This document shows, one piece after another, positions 45,821 to 57,368 of a stretch of DNA of 64,000 nucleotides. The stretch is from Sambucus nigra (Eukaryota > Streptophyta > Magnoliopsida > Dipsacales > Adoxaceae), in the NCBI GenBank assembly GCA_949130495.1, contig OX422221.1:149753405-149817404 (forward strand), read 5' to 3'. A model generated the notes under the pieces. It saw only the letters and a list, made by a program, of their open reading frames with translations. It ran no database searches and was not told the origin of the DNA. Numbering within the stretch: the first letter of the stretch is position 1; each line of letters opens with the position of its first letter. A program made the translations under genes and the position numbers.

Positions 45821-46891
45821 TCATATGTAATACTTCTTTAGGTGATCAGCATTCCATGGGTTAGCGAAAGGTTCCCCTTTTAGGTTTTCAAGCCTATAGG
45901 TGCCAGGCACAACCTCTTCTCTCACTTTGTAGGGACCATACCAGTTTGGGTGGAGCTTGTTTTCTTTTTGTAAGGTCTTTTTTAGAACTAAATCTCCCAC
46001 CGCGATGGGTCTTGACTTCACCCTCCGGTTGTAGAATTTTGCTGCCCTCTGTTGGTAGGCCACTTGTCTGATCTCTGCGTCATCTCTTCTCTCTTCAATC
46101 AGATTTAGGTCTAGCCTTCTCTCTTCCCCATTTTTATCGGGGTCATAGGTTTGAACCCTATGAGTTGGAATTCCCACCTCTATTGGTATGACAGCCTCTG
46201 AGCCATGTGCAAGCATGAATGAGGTTTCTCCCGTAGCTGTCCTCACCATAGTTCTGTAGGCCCATAACCCAGTGTAGACCTCTTCAGTCCATCTTGCCTT
46301 CGCATCTTCTAAACTCTTCTTGATTCCATCGAGAATTGTTCTGTTCGTGACCTCAGTCTGACCGTTTGCCTGAGGTCGGCCAGGAGATGAGAATAACTGC
46401 TTTATCCCAACACTTAGGCAGTACTTTTCTAAAGAGGAGTTCGTGAACTAGATCCCATTGTCGGAGATGAGTGTGCTTGGGAGGCCGTATGTGCATATGA
46501 TGTTCCTCCAAATAAATTAGAAGGTCTTCTGCTATGTGATCGTTATCAACGTCTCTGCCTCCACCCACTTTGAGAAGTAGTCAATGGCAACTATCAAGAA
46601 TCGATAACTGTTGGCAGCTCTTGGTAGGGGTCCTATTAAATCAAACCCCCATACTGGAAATGGACATGGAGAGGTGATTGACGTCATGGGTTGATGAGGT
46701 TGGTGAGTAATAGTGGCAAATCTTTGACATTTATCACACTTCTTCACGTAGGCTGCAGCGTCTTTTGACAAGGTTGGCCACCAGTATCCTTGTGTGATGA
46801 TTCTCTTGGCCAAAGGTCTTCCCCCGATGTGACTAGAGTAGTAGCCCTCATGAATTTCCTTTAAAACTCGGGGAATTTCTGTGGGATGCAC
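45821..46891 (-). pseudogene. Element 2 integrase
   Basis: HHCC zinc site (EIHEGYYSSHIGGR ... CDKC), core with FDLIGPLPRA (first D), LISDNGI then a TAG where Gln is usual (about 46,450), GQTEVTNRTILDGIK (E), WAYRTMVRTATGETSFMLAHG, and a C-terminal NWYGPYKVREEVVPGTYRLE ending NADHLKKYYI at 45,821. DDE residues are all present. The stop plus two frame changes (46,568 to 46,249 region and 46,540) disable it. Confidence 0.88.
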
Positions 46892-46968
46892 ACATCTGAG
46901 GAGACGCTACAGAAATCCCTTCTTGTACAGGACGTCTCCTACTATCGAGAACTTGGCAGCCTTATATC

Positions 46969-47562
46969 TCAATTTTTGCCTTTCTCACTTGGATTCAGGT
47001 AGCTCCCCCTCTCTGATATATCTGGCGAGGGGTCCATCCATGATTCTCCTAGATTCAGATTGTGAGACGGGTTACATACCTCTTCTTCCTCGATGGTTTC
47101 TTTTCCTAAGACCTCGATCGAAACTATCCTTCTGACATTTGTCTTCATCGCCGAGGCCAACCTTACCAACGCATCAGTGTGGCTATTACTTTATCAAGGT
47201 ACTCTCCTCAGTTTTATCTCTTCAAAATATTCTAACATCTCTCTCACCCTCTTCAGATACTTGACCATCCTTTCATCTTTAGCCTCATAGACTCCCAATA
47301 CTTGATTGACTACTAACCTCGAGTCGCTGTGAAGTAGGAGTCGCTTTGTACCCAGAGTCTTTACCAATGAGAGGCCGGCTATCATGGCTTCATATTTCGA
47401 CTCGTTGTTAGAGGCTTTAAAGTTAAATCTCAAAGCGTATTCAATGTTAGCGCCATCAGGGGCTGAAAGTATTAACCCTGCACCGCTTCCACTGTCGCAG
47501 GAAGAGCCGTCAACGAAGAGGCTCCAAATGTCTGTATCCGATGAGAATACCTCTTCCGACAT
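46969..47562 (-). pseudogene. Element 2 archaeal-type RNase H and linker
   Basis: IWSLFVDGSSCDSGSGAGLI ... NNESKYEAMIAGLSLV ... LLLHSDSRLVVNQVLG. The usual catalytic E in NEAEYEA is changed (NESKYEA keeps the later E); D in VDGSS and HSDS are kept. A linker (ARLASAMKTN..., 46,969-47,169) leads to integrase. The domain directly follows the RT thumb because the gypsy RNase H is missing. Confidence 0.85.
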
Positions 47563-47603
47563 GATTCCTTATTTGAAGAGGTATTGATCCTCCTCGTTCT
47601 CAA

Positions 47604-48783
47604 CTACTCTACTCCTGACCTTGTTGGATGCGACTTGAGATGGTTGAAGGATTTTTCACACTCTTCGTCCCACTGTAAGGCCTTTCTAAGCACTTTAAAT
47701 AATGGAATACACTTATCCGTTGCCCTAGAGACAAATCTGTTAAGTGCAGCCACTCTCCCCGTGAGTCTTTGGACATCTTTGATACTCATCGGCGTCTTCA
47801 TGTCAAGCAAATCCTTGATTTTCTCAGGGTTCGCTTCAATCCCTCTCTAGTTGACGATAAATCCCAGGAACTTCCCAGCTCCTACTCCGAAGACACACTT
47901 TGTGGGGTTGAGTTTCATTTTGTATGAGTCCATAACATCGAAGGTCTTCTCGAGATTTGCTACATGAGTGAAAACTTTCAAGCTCTTTGTTAGCATATCG
48001 TCTACATACACCTCCATAGTCTTACCTATTTTCTCTTCAAAAATCTTATTAACAAGACGTTGGTACATTGCCCCTGTATTTTTCAGACCGAAGGGCATCA
48101 CCTTGTAGCAGTACGTCCCTTTGTCGGTAATGAAGGTTGTCTTCTCTGAGTCTTTAGCGTCCATGAAGATCTGGTTGTAGCCTGAATACGCGTCCATGAA
48201 GCTCATGAGCTCATGTCCCGCTGTAGCATCCACCATCTGATCTATCCGAGGTAAGGGATAGCTGTCTTTTGGACAAGACCTATTCAGGTCAGTGAAATCA
48301 ACACATATTCTCCATTTCCCATTGGCCTTGGGCACAATGACCACATTCGATAACCATTCCGGGTATACAACTTCTCTTATAAACTCAGCCTCTTCTAGTT
48401 TTTTGCCCTCTTCTCGTATGAAGTCATACTTCTCCCTAGAGTAGACTCTTCGTCTCTGTTTGATAGGCCTGGCATCTTTGGTCACGTTGAGCTTGTGACT
48501 CATGACCTCAGGGTCGATACCGTGCATGTCTGCATGACTCCATGCGAAGACACTCTGCCTCCTCCTGAGGAAGTTTATTAGCTCTTCCTTGATTTCTGAC
48601 TTAAGCGCTTTGCCGACATGGATGGTTTTTTCTGGCTCGTCCTCATTGAGGATGATGGATTCTACCTCTTCCACGACCTCTCCCTTCTTCAATTTTGTCT
48701 TATTTCTTGGGTCAAGCATATCAATGTTATAAGTGGTGGTTGCCCTCTTATGGGCATCTCTCTCTTTAGTAGAGTTGAAGTAA
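47604..48783 (-). pseudogene. Element 2 reverse transcriptase
   Basis: FAWSHADMHGIDPEVMSHKL, LSNVVIVPKANGKWRICVDF, TDLNRSCPKDSYPLPRIDQM, MPFGLKNTGAMYQRLVNKIF, and an intact EVYVDDMLTKS catalytic box, then LNPTKCVFGVGAGKFLGFIV, a stop near 47,846, and KDVQRLTGRVAALNRFVSRA. Same frame as gag and protease. Of the elements here this is the least damaged RT. Confidence 0.92.
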
Positions 48784-49346
48784 CATTACCGAGCTATGGT
48801 CTGGTCACCTTGAACTTCCCCTACCCCATAGCGAGCCAGGAATTTTAGGATCTGATGGATCGTCGACGGCACAACTTCAAACTCTTTTACGGCCACTCTT
48901 GCTATGATGAGGTTATAGGCCGAGAATACATTTTTGTCCATCACAAAAAAAATTATCTTCCTGGTTAACCTCTTAGGCCACTCATCACCCATCTGTACGT
49001 CCATCACATACATGCCCAAGTGGTGGACCTTTTCACCACTGAAGCCGATCAAGGGGTGATGATAGGGTACCAGCCTTACTCTACTAAGACCTAGGCTCTT
49101 GAAGCAATGCCAAAACATCACGTCTACCGAGCTCCCCCCATCTACTAGGATCCTATGCACCTCGTATCCATGCACCCTTATTGTTATTACCAAAGGGTCA
49201 TCATGGGGGGCTAAGATACCTTTGAAGTCGAGTCTGGAGAACCTGACTACAAGGGTGTCCATGTCCACCTTCTTCCTCTTATGCACTGTATCGGACGACG
49301 TTAGGTTTAAAACTTCCAACTTGGCCACTGACTTGGCCTCTGCCAC
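48784..49346 (-). pseudogene. Element 2 aspartic protease
   Basis: HDDPLVITIRVHGYEVHRIL followed by VDGGSSVDVMFWHCF, the active-site loop in the DGG form common in Tat-like elements, then PLIGFSGEKVHHLGMYVMD. It ends with GDQTIAR and a TAA at 48,784-48,786 where related elements read through (usually Glu, one base change). It continues in frame into RT (CYFNSTKERD). Confidence 0.87.
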
Positions 49347-49490
49347 ATGAGCCTTCCTATCGACTATTTCAGAGCCACCTCCTGCAAATCCTCCACATAT
49401 GGTGTCAACACCAAACTAGATCATACCAACCCTCTTCACTGGGGTGTTATCGTCTTTCGACGGAAGGTCGGGATCATCCTCGTCATTACC

Positions 49491-50933
49491 TTATGAATCA
49501 TCGTCCCTTTTGACTAGATCATTGTCACAGCATCTGTCATTTCTCCTTTTCTTAGGGTCATCTCTTCCCCCTTTAGGAGCCTTACCGTCCACATACTTCC
49601 TCAACTTTCTAGATTTAAACATCTTTTCAATCTCATCCTTCAAGGCGAAGCATCTATCTGTAACATGGACATGATCCCGGTGGAACTCGCACCATTGGTT
49701 TTTGTTACTCTTATGTAGTGGGGCCTTCAGTTTCTCTGGCCATCTCAGAGTCCTGTCATTCTTGATTTCGTTGAGGATGTGTTCACAGATCACAGTCAGA
49801 GGAGTATAATGGGCAAACTTTTCATCACCCGACCTCTTCTTTCCATCTTTCCTTCTTTGGGACTTTCCACTACTACCACGATTCTCATCCTCATACTTTG
49901 CGGCCATTGCCTCTTCTGCATTCATGACTTTTCCTGCAGTTTCCAGGAGCTCCACCATAGACCTAGGAGGGTCTTTCGCGAGTTTCCACAACAGCTTCCA
50001 TTTCTGAAGACGCCCTATGAGGGAGGTCATGGCTATGTTCTTTTCATAATCTTCAACCTCCAGCTTCTTTTTATTGAACCTGTCTATGTAGTCCCTTAGG
50101 CTCTCATCCTTGCCCTGATTGACATACAACAGGTGAGTAGTCTTCTTTTGAGGCCTCACCCCAAAGCAGAAGTTGTGGATGAATCGTTCAGCCAAGCCTT
50201 TGAAGTTCTCAATTGAGCTCTTTGGAAGAGAGGTAAACCAGATGTGTGCTGCCCCTGTTAAGGTCCCAGAGAAGGCCCTACACTTCATTTCATCGGGCAT
50301 CGAGTAGATGTCTGCTACCGACTGATACATCTCGATGTGATGTACAGGGTTCGTGCTGCCATCATACTTTGGAGACACCATAGGAGGCTTGAACTTAGGT
50401 GTAGTTGGGAATCTTACTATCCTAGCCACAAATGGAGAGCCCTCTGAGTAACCCCTTTGCAACGGGTCCCTACTTTTAATGAGGTTTCCTATCTTCTCCT
50501 CAAGGTGTTGGATAGAGTCATTCCATGGTCTTCTACTATCAGCCTGGCTGAGGTTGTCCCCAGCCACCTCTAAGGGATGGACTGAGTGTTCCCCGGATGC
50601 AACGCAGCGTCGGCTGTTGACCTCTTCCTCATCTCTAACTCTTATTCCATGGGGTCGGCCTTAGTCAGGCCGACCTAGTATGTCCCCTCTTTACGAGCCG
50701 GCAGCACTCCTTGACCTGGATAACCTCTGTTTTAGGTCATTCACTGAACCCAACCTCTCGAAGGCTGACCCTCTGCTCAATTGATCAAAAGCTGATCCTC
50801 GTTGTTGGGCCTCTTCAACTCTTCGGCCAGCACATCCTCGGCTCTCCTGAAGAGGGCGAACCGTATTGTTCGAAACCTCATATGGCTCCCAACAATCTTT
50901 TGGGGCCTCTTCCGCCTCTAGATCGTCATACAT
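49491..50933 (-). pseudogene. Element 2 gag
   Basis: Capsid-type gag domain: PKYDGSTNPVHHIEMYQSVA, FSGTLTGAAHIWFTSLPKSS, FKGLAERFIHNFCF, LLYVNQGKDESLRDYIDRFN. A basic stretch and a knuckle-like C-x2-H-x4-H-x4-C (CEFHRDHVHVTDRC) follow. The longest open part is 49,491-50,567; upstream the same frame extends to 50,933 with two stops (about 50,660 and 50,691). Downstream it runs in the same frame toward protease, with stops at 49,491 and near 49,420. A single gag-pol polyprotein is implied. Confidence 0.88.
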
Positions 50934-51435
50934 GTCCTCTGAGCAAGGGTTTCCTTACCTCCCCAGGCGTAAGATCCTAGGGTCAGCAACATCCCTTCTC
51001 CACTGGGGTGCAGTCTGGTCCTTCATCGGTGCCTGGGGTGGTCCCTTGGCTTCAGGAAGAGGCTGAACAGCCGCCGGAGTGATCATATCCGGTGAGACTC
51101 TAGTGGCCTCATCATAGTTTGGCTGAGTTGTGCAAATTGTTCCTGCATAGCTTGTTGTGTTTCATCCAAAAACCTCAAGGCGATAGCTACCTCACCCATT
51201 TCGGACTGGGGCGGCGCCTGACTTGAACTAGGCCCCCCACCTCCTGGTGGTGGAAGAGGCGGCGGTAACTCTGGTGCTATGTGTTACTTAATGAAGAACT
51301 TAAGAATCAGGTGAGATTAATACCTTAAAGGACCCCCTGCAATGGTGAAACAGCTCCACGCGAGGGGTCGTGCCTGGTTCACCTCCAGAGTCTCCAGTGA
51401 GGTTAAGCTAAAGAAGAGGAAGAGATAGTTTCTCG
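50934..51435 (-). other. Element 2 leader and decayed gag N-terminus
   Basis: An ATG at 51,199 on minus opens MGEVAIALRFLDETQQAMQE, a possible gag start rich in Gln, but it is in another frame and stops after ~35 codons. The rest, up to the primer site, is untranslated leader. Confidence 0.5.
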
Positions 51436-51453
51436 TTCCCACAGACGGTGCCA
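51436..51453 (-). other. Primer binding site of element 2
   Basis: On the minus strand TGGCACCGTCTGTGGGAA, three bases after the LTR. TGGCGCCGTCTGTGGGAA-type sites are common in plant Tat-like elements; here one base differs. Confidence 0.85.
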
Positions 51454-51456
51454 AAA

Positions 51457-52401
51457 TGATGATGCTAATAACAATACCACCAGATAAGGTGTTTGCATGC
51501 TCTAAATAATAACAACAATGGCCGCATAGCTATATGAGAGGTAAAAGAAGGAGATGAGGAAAAGAGGAGGAACACCCAAAATATAAGTGGTTCAACCCAA
51601 ATTGGCCTCCACTATGTGTGTGTGTAATTTCACTGAAATAAGGTACTGATGGCCATGGATACAATCTCTTAAGATTCCTCTCTCTACTGTGTGTTTTGAC
51701 ACAATTTCATCTAGAGTTGCTTATTTTTGGGTCCTTTGCAAGCTAGAGGATGTCCTCTATATATAGTACCTATGGGGTGTAATGTACCCCCCATGCATGC
51801 AATTAGCATGTGTGTGTTTACCTTAGCCAATATGAAGAAGCCATCTGTCACTGCACATGTAGAGAATGATGATGAAATATTCTCCCCACGTGTGGAGAAT
51901 GATTTGTTATAACCAACTTGTGTCCACGTGTCCTTATCAAAATGTCAGCAGGTGCTCGCCTACCGTGCTTGGAGCATGACCTCGACCTGGAAGAGGCTGA
52001 GGTTGATAAGTCTAGTTGCTCGTTCAATCTGAGATGATCCATAAAGGTCTCGGCTTAAGCTCAGCCGAGACAATAAATAGGGGTCAACTTGGGCCGAGGT
52101 TGAGCTGGCGTGTGCTTGGAGAATTAACTGATATCTTGATGATGTTGGCCTTGGTAGAAGTAAGGCTTCTTGAGACCTCGGCCAACCCCTGGACGAGGTT
52201 TTTGTCCTCAGGTGAACTAAAGTACTGCTGACCCCTACAATGCCTGCAGTGTCTCCTTGGATAGGCTGGTGGTAGGGTCGGCACGGGCCGTGTTTGCCAT
52301 GGCCGAGGTTTGATGTCTCGTGTCCAAGGCCTTTCCAGTGTCGGCCATAATCTCGGTCGACGTTGGTGTCTCTGAGCCGAGGTCACACTTGGGGAATATC
52401 A
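51457..52401 (-). repeat. Element 2 right LTR (5' LTR in element orientation)
   Basis: 945 bp, matching 21,749-22,700. On minus it starts TGATATTCCCC and ends GTTATTAGCATCATCA. It drives gag-pol in the element orientation. Confidence 0.92.
51755..51767 (-). promoter_or_regulatory. Candidate TATA box of the element 2 5' LTR
   Basis: On minus, actatatatagag; the same sequence is present in the left LTR near 22,055. Confidence 0.55.
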
Positions 52402-52880
52402 CCCGTATTTAAATTTCCATTCCGGTTGTTGTGGAGCTACGTCATATTGCGGATGTTGTAGGTCATTTGTTTTAGACACCTCTATCTTTTGGATTCCAGT
52501 TATGTTCAGTTTGTTCATTCGGGCGTGTTTTCCCAAGCGTTGCACTCATTTATTATATTGTAAATATTGAAATGTAATACTCGGTGTAACTATTTGTATT
52601 GGTCTGTTCACCGACAGCTTATTCGGTGATTATTTATGATATTGTCGTTCTTTATTCATCGATTTTTGATATCCACCATTTTCGCAAATGGTATTGTCTA
52701 AGTGTTTTCTTTTATCTACAAATTTTCTTTTTATTGACAGTCCGTTTTCTAAAATGATTGGTGGTTATCTAGTACTATAATTGTAATCGACAGTGACGCT
52801 GAGAATGGACCATCTATGATTCCTATGATTATTAAAGTATTGGGTTGGACATCTATTATTTTAGTAGGCGGGTTGTCACA
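52402..52880 (+). repeat. Element 1 3' LTR, second part
   Basis: Resumes with cccgtatttaaatttccatt, matching 15,486 onwards of the 5' LTR, and ends GGGTTGTCACA. It starts with the second copy of the element 2 target site (cccgt). Confidence 0.9.
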
Positions 52881-53249
52881 TCTTGCAACCACGCGGTCTG
52901 TAACTATAAGTTACATTGGTCCCATCCAGTGTGTTGGTGCCTCTCACGGAGCCAATTGAGGGTTGTTTCGGGGTTTCACCTCTAATGCCATTACTTTAAG
53001 CCTAAGTCTAGATAGTTTCTAATTAATCGGGAGTACCGTGAGCAGGCGGTCAGTTTCTACAAGTTATAATGGTCCCGTGCGAGGTGTTAGTGCTACTCAC
53101 GAGGTCGTTAGGGGTTGTTTTGGGGTTTCATCCTCCGTTCTCAAATTGGGAGTTCCTTGACCATGCGATCAGATCCTACGAGTTACATTGGTCCCGTTCG
53201 AGGAGTTGGGGCCACTCATGAGGCCGTTTGTGGGTTATTTCAGGGTTTC
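52881..53249. repeat. Satellite array A3, right part
   Basis: Resumes with tcttg (second target-site copy) and continues caaccacgcggtctgtaact as in the uninterrupted homologue at ~55,965. About 2.2 monomers, some shortened (52,990-53,040 and 53,125-53,145), then block S3. Confidence 0.9.
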
Positions 53250-54225
53250 TGTAAGGACATATTTTATATTGTTCATTTACCAATTGAGTATGTCATATAC
53301 CACTACAAACGTAGAAGAATGTTCATTAACACACATACATGAAGACGGATCCGAACATCAAGTTATCTTCAACATTACTTTTAACTTTAGTAAGGTTGTG
53401 TTTTAAGTCCTTAATAATTCACTTAGAATGTTGGGATATTTTTCATCAAATATTTTCTACGTGTTGGAGCAGAGTTTTTAAGTTTTTCGTCAAAAATATT
53501 TTTCTGAGTGCAGAGGCGAATTTTGATAAATAAAAAAAAAATCGCGCTGGCTCGTTCGAGAAAGAGCCCTTTTTTGTTTGAGCGACGCATCACCTTATAT
53601 TTTCTATAAATTTGCTTTTCCAACTACGTTTTTAATAAGAAGACCTGCGATTTTGAACAACGACGAAACTGCTTTGTAATAATTCTTTATCTTCTCACTT
53701 TTAGGATTTTAAACCTTTTTGTTTTCAATTCAAAAGATCCCAATAGTTTGTGTGGATTTTTTTGAAACCCAAGAACACTTTGCGTTTCATGTTTTTTCTT
53801 GTAGAAAGGATCTCTACGGCTATTCTAGGTGCTCTTGAGGGAACAACTGCACTGAAGACGACTGCATGTCAATAGGGAGTAATTGTCGGCGTTCCTAGGC
53901 TAAATTGGAGCTGCGGTTCTGGATGACTATGGGTTGTGTGTCTACGTAGCTTTGCCGAGGTAAACTTATTATAGATTTTATTTTTCTTGTAAATTACGAT
54001 TTAATTCTTAGTTAAATTAAAGGTTTTGCGCTTCAGGAATTTTTCCTCAAATATGTGAGTTAGTATATTTGTTTTTAAGATGGTTTGACACACGCACACA
54101 CGTAGTTGTATGTTTTGGGGATGAATTAACTTGGTTTAAAAATTAATTCAAATTAAAATAAGTTCGTGGTTGGAATATGCGAATTTAGTTTGAATCAGTA
54201 TCGCACACGATACATCACTTTTTAC
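53250..54225. repeat. Inter-array block S3, with internal deletion
   Basis: Third copy of the ~1-kb block, ~976 bp. Near 53,555-53,565 it jumps from ggctcgttcgag to aaagagccc, missing the ~55-60 bp (aacaagtgttac...cgaagctcgtttgagc) present in S2 and S4. It is otherwise collinear with S4. Confidence 0.88.
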
Positions 54226-56337
54226 AGTTTCTCCATCTAACGCCGTGTTTTTTTGCCAAAGTATTCTCAAATCGGGAGTCCCATCAACATGCGATTGGTT
54301 CCTACGAGAAACATTCATCTTGTGTGTGTTGTTGGAGCCTCTAACGGGGCTTCTTGGGGCTACTTTTGGGTTTCTCCCTCTAACGTAATCTTTTTAAGAC
54401 TAAGTCTAGATATTTTCAAATTATCATCGTATTCTCAAACTAGGAGTTTTGTGACCACGCGGTCAGTTCCTACATGTTACATTGGTCCCCTGCGAGGTGT
54501 TGGTGCCTTTTACGGGGTCGTTTGAGAGTTTTTTTTGTGGTTTCACCCTCTAAGTCCATATTTTTAAGCCTAAGTCTGGATATTTTCAAACTATTGTCGT
54601 ATTCTCAAATCGGGAGTCACTTGACCACACGGTCAGTTCAGGAAAGTTATATTGGTCCCTTGCGAGGTATTGGTTCCTCTCATATGGACGTTTCAGGACA
54701 ATTTCTAGTTTTGGTCCTTTAGCATAATTCTTTTTCGCCCAAGTATAGATATTTCCAAATTATCATCATATCCTCAAATCCAGAGTCTTGTCATCATGCG
54801 TTCAACCCCTATGGGTAACATTGGTCCCGTGCGAGGTGTTGTTGCCTCTCACGGGGCCATTTGGGATTCATTTCAGGGTTTTTCCCTCTAATGCCACATT
54901 TAAAGCTTGAGTCTAGGTACTTTCAAATTATCATCTTATTCTTAAATAGAGAGTCACGTGACAACGCGGTTAGTTCCTACGTGTTATATTTCTCCCGTGC
55001 GATATGTTGGTGCCTCTCACAAGGATGTTTGGGAGTTGTTTCGAGGTTTGGCCCTCTAACGTTATGTTTCTAATCCCAAGTCCAGATATTTTAAAATTAT
55101 CATCGTATTCTCAAATCGAGAGTCCTGTGAGCACGCGGTCAGGTCCAACGAGTTACATTTATCCCGTGCGAGGTTTTAGTGCCTCTCACGGGGCCGTTTA
55201 GGGGTTATTTTTGTTTTTTTCCGTTAAAGGCTATGTTTTTAAGCCTAAGTCTAGATAATTTAAAATTATCATCATATTCTCCAACCGAGAGTCCCACGAC
55301 CGCGCAGTCAGTTCCTACGAGTTACATTGGTCCCATGCGATATGTTGTTGCCTCTCACGAGGCTGTTTGGGGGCTAGTTCAGGGTTTCGCAGTCTAATGC
55401 CATGTTTTTAAGCCTAAGTCTATATATTTTCAAATTATCATCATATTCTCAATTTGAGAGTCCAATGACCTTGTGGTCAATTCCTACTAGTAACATTGGT
55501 CCCATGCGAGGTTTTTGTGTCACTTAAGGGGCCATTTGGGGGTTGTTTCGGTGTTTCTTCGTCTAACCTAATGTTTTTAAGCCTAAATTTAGATATTTTC
55601 AAATTATTGTAATGTTCTAAAATTGGGAGTACCGTGACCACATGGTCAGTTCCTACAAGTTACATTGGTCTGGTGCGAGGTGTTGGTGCCCCTAACGGGG
55701 TCATTTGGGGGCTATTTTGGGGTTTCACCCTCTAATGCCATGTTTTTAAGCTTGAGTCTAGATATTTTCAAATTATTATCATGTTCTAAAATTGGGAGTC
55801 CCATGACCACACGTTTAGTTCCTAAGAGTTATATTGGTACATTACAAGGTGTTGGTGCCTCTTAAAAGGCCATTTGGGGACCGTTTTGGGTTTTGGCACT
55901 CTGACGCAATGTTTTTAAGCATACGTGAAGATATTTTTAAATTCTCATCGTATTATCAAACTGGGAGTCTTGTAACCATGCGTACTGTAACTACAAGCTA
56001 CACTGGTCCCATCCAGTGTGTTGGTGCCTCTCACAGAGCCATTTGGGGGTTGTTTCGGGGTTTCGCCTCTAATGCCATGTTTTTAAGCCTAAGTCTAGAT
56101 ATTTTCTAATTAATCGGGAGTACTGTGACCAGGCGGTCAGTTCCTATAAGTTATAATGGTCCCGTGCGAGGTGTTAGTGCTACTCACGAGGTCGTTGGGG
56201 GTTGTTTTGCGGTTTCATCCTCCGTTCTCAAATTGGGAGTCCCATGACCATGCGATCAGATCCTACGAGTTACATTGGTCCCTTTCGAGGTGTTGGGGCC
56301 ACTCACGAGGCCGTTTGGGGGTTGTTTCAGGGTTTCT
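54226..56337. repeat. Satellite array A4, complete higher-order unit
   Basis: About 12.5 monomers between S3 and S4. It begins with the truncated monomer ccgtgttttttt-gccaaagtattctc and ends with the same run of shortened monomers that precedes S2 and S3 (gggagtaccgtgaccaggcg, then tcctccgttctcaaa). It is the reference unit for the higher-order repeat, period 3,088 bp from S3 to S4. Confidence 0.9.
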
Positions 56338-57368
56338 GTAAGGACATATTTTATATTGTTCATTTACCAATTGAGTATGTCGTATACCACTACAAACGTA
56401 GAAGAATGTTCAAGAACACATATACATGAAGACTGATCCGAATATCAAGTTATCTTCAACATTCCTTCTAACTTTAGTAAGGTTGTGTTTTAAGTCCTTA
56501 ATAATTCACTTAGAGTGTTGGGATATTTTTCATCAAATATTTTCTACGTGTTGGAGCGGAGCTTTTAAGTTTTTCATCAAAAAAATATTTTTCTAAGTGT
56601 AGAGGCGAATTTTCATAAATAAAAAAAAAAGTCGCGTCGGATCGTTCGAGTAACAAGTGTTAATGTTCAAACAATAAATCCATGTCGTGCGAAGCTCGTT
56701 TGAGCAAGATCCCTTTTTTGTTCGAGCAATGCATTGCCTTATATTTTCTATAAATTTGCTTTTCCAACTACGTCTTTAATAAGAAGACCTGCGATTTTGA
56801 ACAACGACGAAACTGCTTTGCCATAATTCTTTACCTTATCACTTTTAGGATTTTAAACGTTTTTGTTTTCAATTCAAAAGATCCCAGTAGTTTGTGTGGA
56901 TTGTTTTGGAACCCAAGAACACTTTGCATGTCATGTTTTTCTTGTAGAGAGGATATCTACTGCTGCTCTAGGTGCTCTTGAGCGAAGTACTGCGCTGAAG
57001 ATGACTGTGTGTCAATAGGGAGTAATTGTCGGCGTTCCTAGGCTGAATTGGAGCTACGATTCTGGATGACTCTAGGTTTTGTGTCTATGTAGGTTTGTCG
57101 AGGTAAACTTATTATAGATTTTATTTTTGTTGTAAATTGCAATTCAATTCATAGTTAAATTAAAGGTTTTGCCCTTTGGGGATTTTTCCTTAAATCTTTG
57201 AGTTAGTATATTTGTGTTTATGATGGTTTGACACACGTACACACGTAGTTGTATGTTTTAGGGATGAATTAACTTGGTTTAAAAATTAATTCAAATTAAA
57301 TAAGTTCGTGGTTGGAATATACGAATTTAGTTTGAATCGGTATTGCACATGACACATCACTTTTTACA
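56338..57368. repeat. Inter-array block S4 (~1.03 kb)
   Basis: Fourth copy of the block, full length and collinear with S2. It keeps the gttcgagtaacaagtgttaa segment missing from S3. It ends gacacatcactttttacagt before satellite resumes. Confidence 0.88.

Larger units (their letters stand above)
21749..52401 (-). mobile_element. Element 2: Tat-like Ty3/gypsy element with an antisense gene
   Basis: Minus-strand LTR retrotransposon inserted in the 3' LTR of element 1. Without element 3 it is about 11.9 kb. Reading the minus strand it has the 5' LTR (52,401-51,457), primer site, gag, protease, reverse transcriptase, archaeal-type RNase H, integrase, a 129-bp tandem array, an oppositely oriented gene with introns, a polypurine tract and the 3' LTR (22,700-21,749). 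The second RNase H and an antisense gene between pol and the 3' LTR are known features of the Tat lineage (Grande is one example), to which I assign it. Gag, protease and RT lie in one frame broken by stops; later domains are shifted. Confidence 0.92.
12692..52880 (+). mobile_element. Element 1: outer LTR retrotransposon, chromovirus-like, gutted
   Basis: Bounded by TGTAACAACCC and GGGTTGTCACA (imperfect inverted termini) and a 5-bp duplication tcttg. It has two LTRs (12,692-15,962 and 19,027-21,748 continued at 52,402-52,880), a degenerate initiator-Met-type primer binding site and a G-rich polypurine tract, giving plus orientation. The interior is only ~3.06 kb. It keeps a recognisable scrap of RNase H similar to plant chromoviruses (Tekay/Del type), but no gag, integrase or chromodomain was recognised. 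LTR length and the TGTAACAACCC start also fit that group. Its 3' LTR was later split by element 2. It was presumably mobilised in trans or decayed by deletion. Boundaries are firm and lineage is moderate. Confidence 0.88.
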
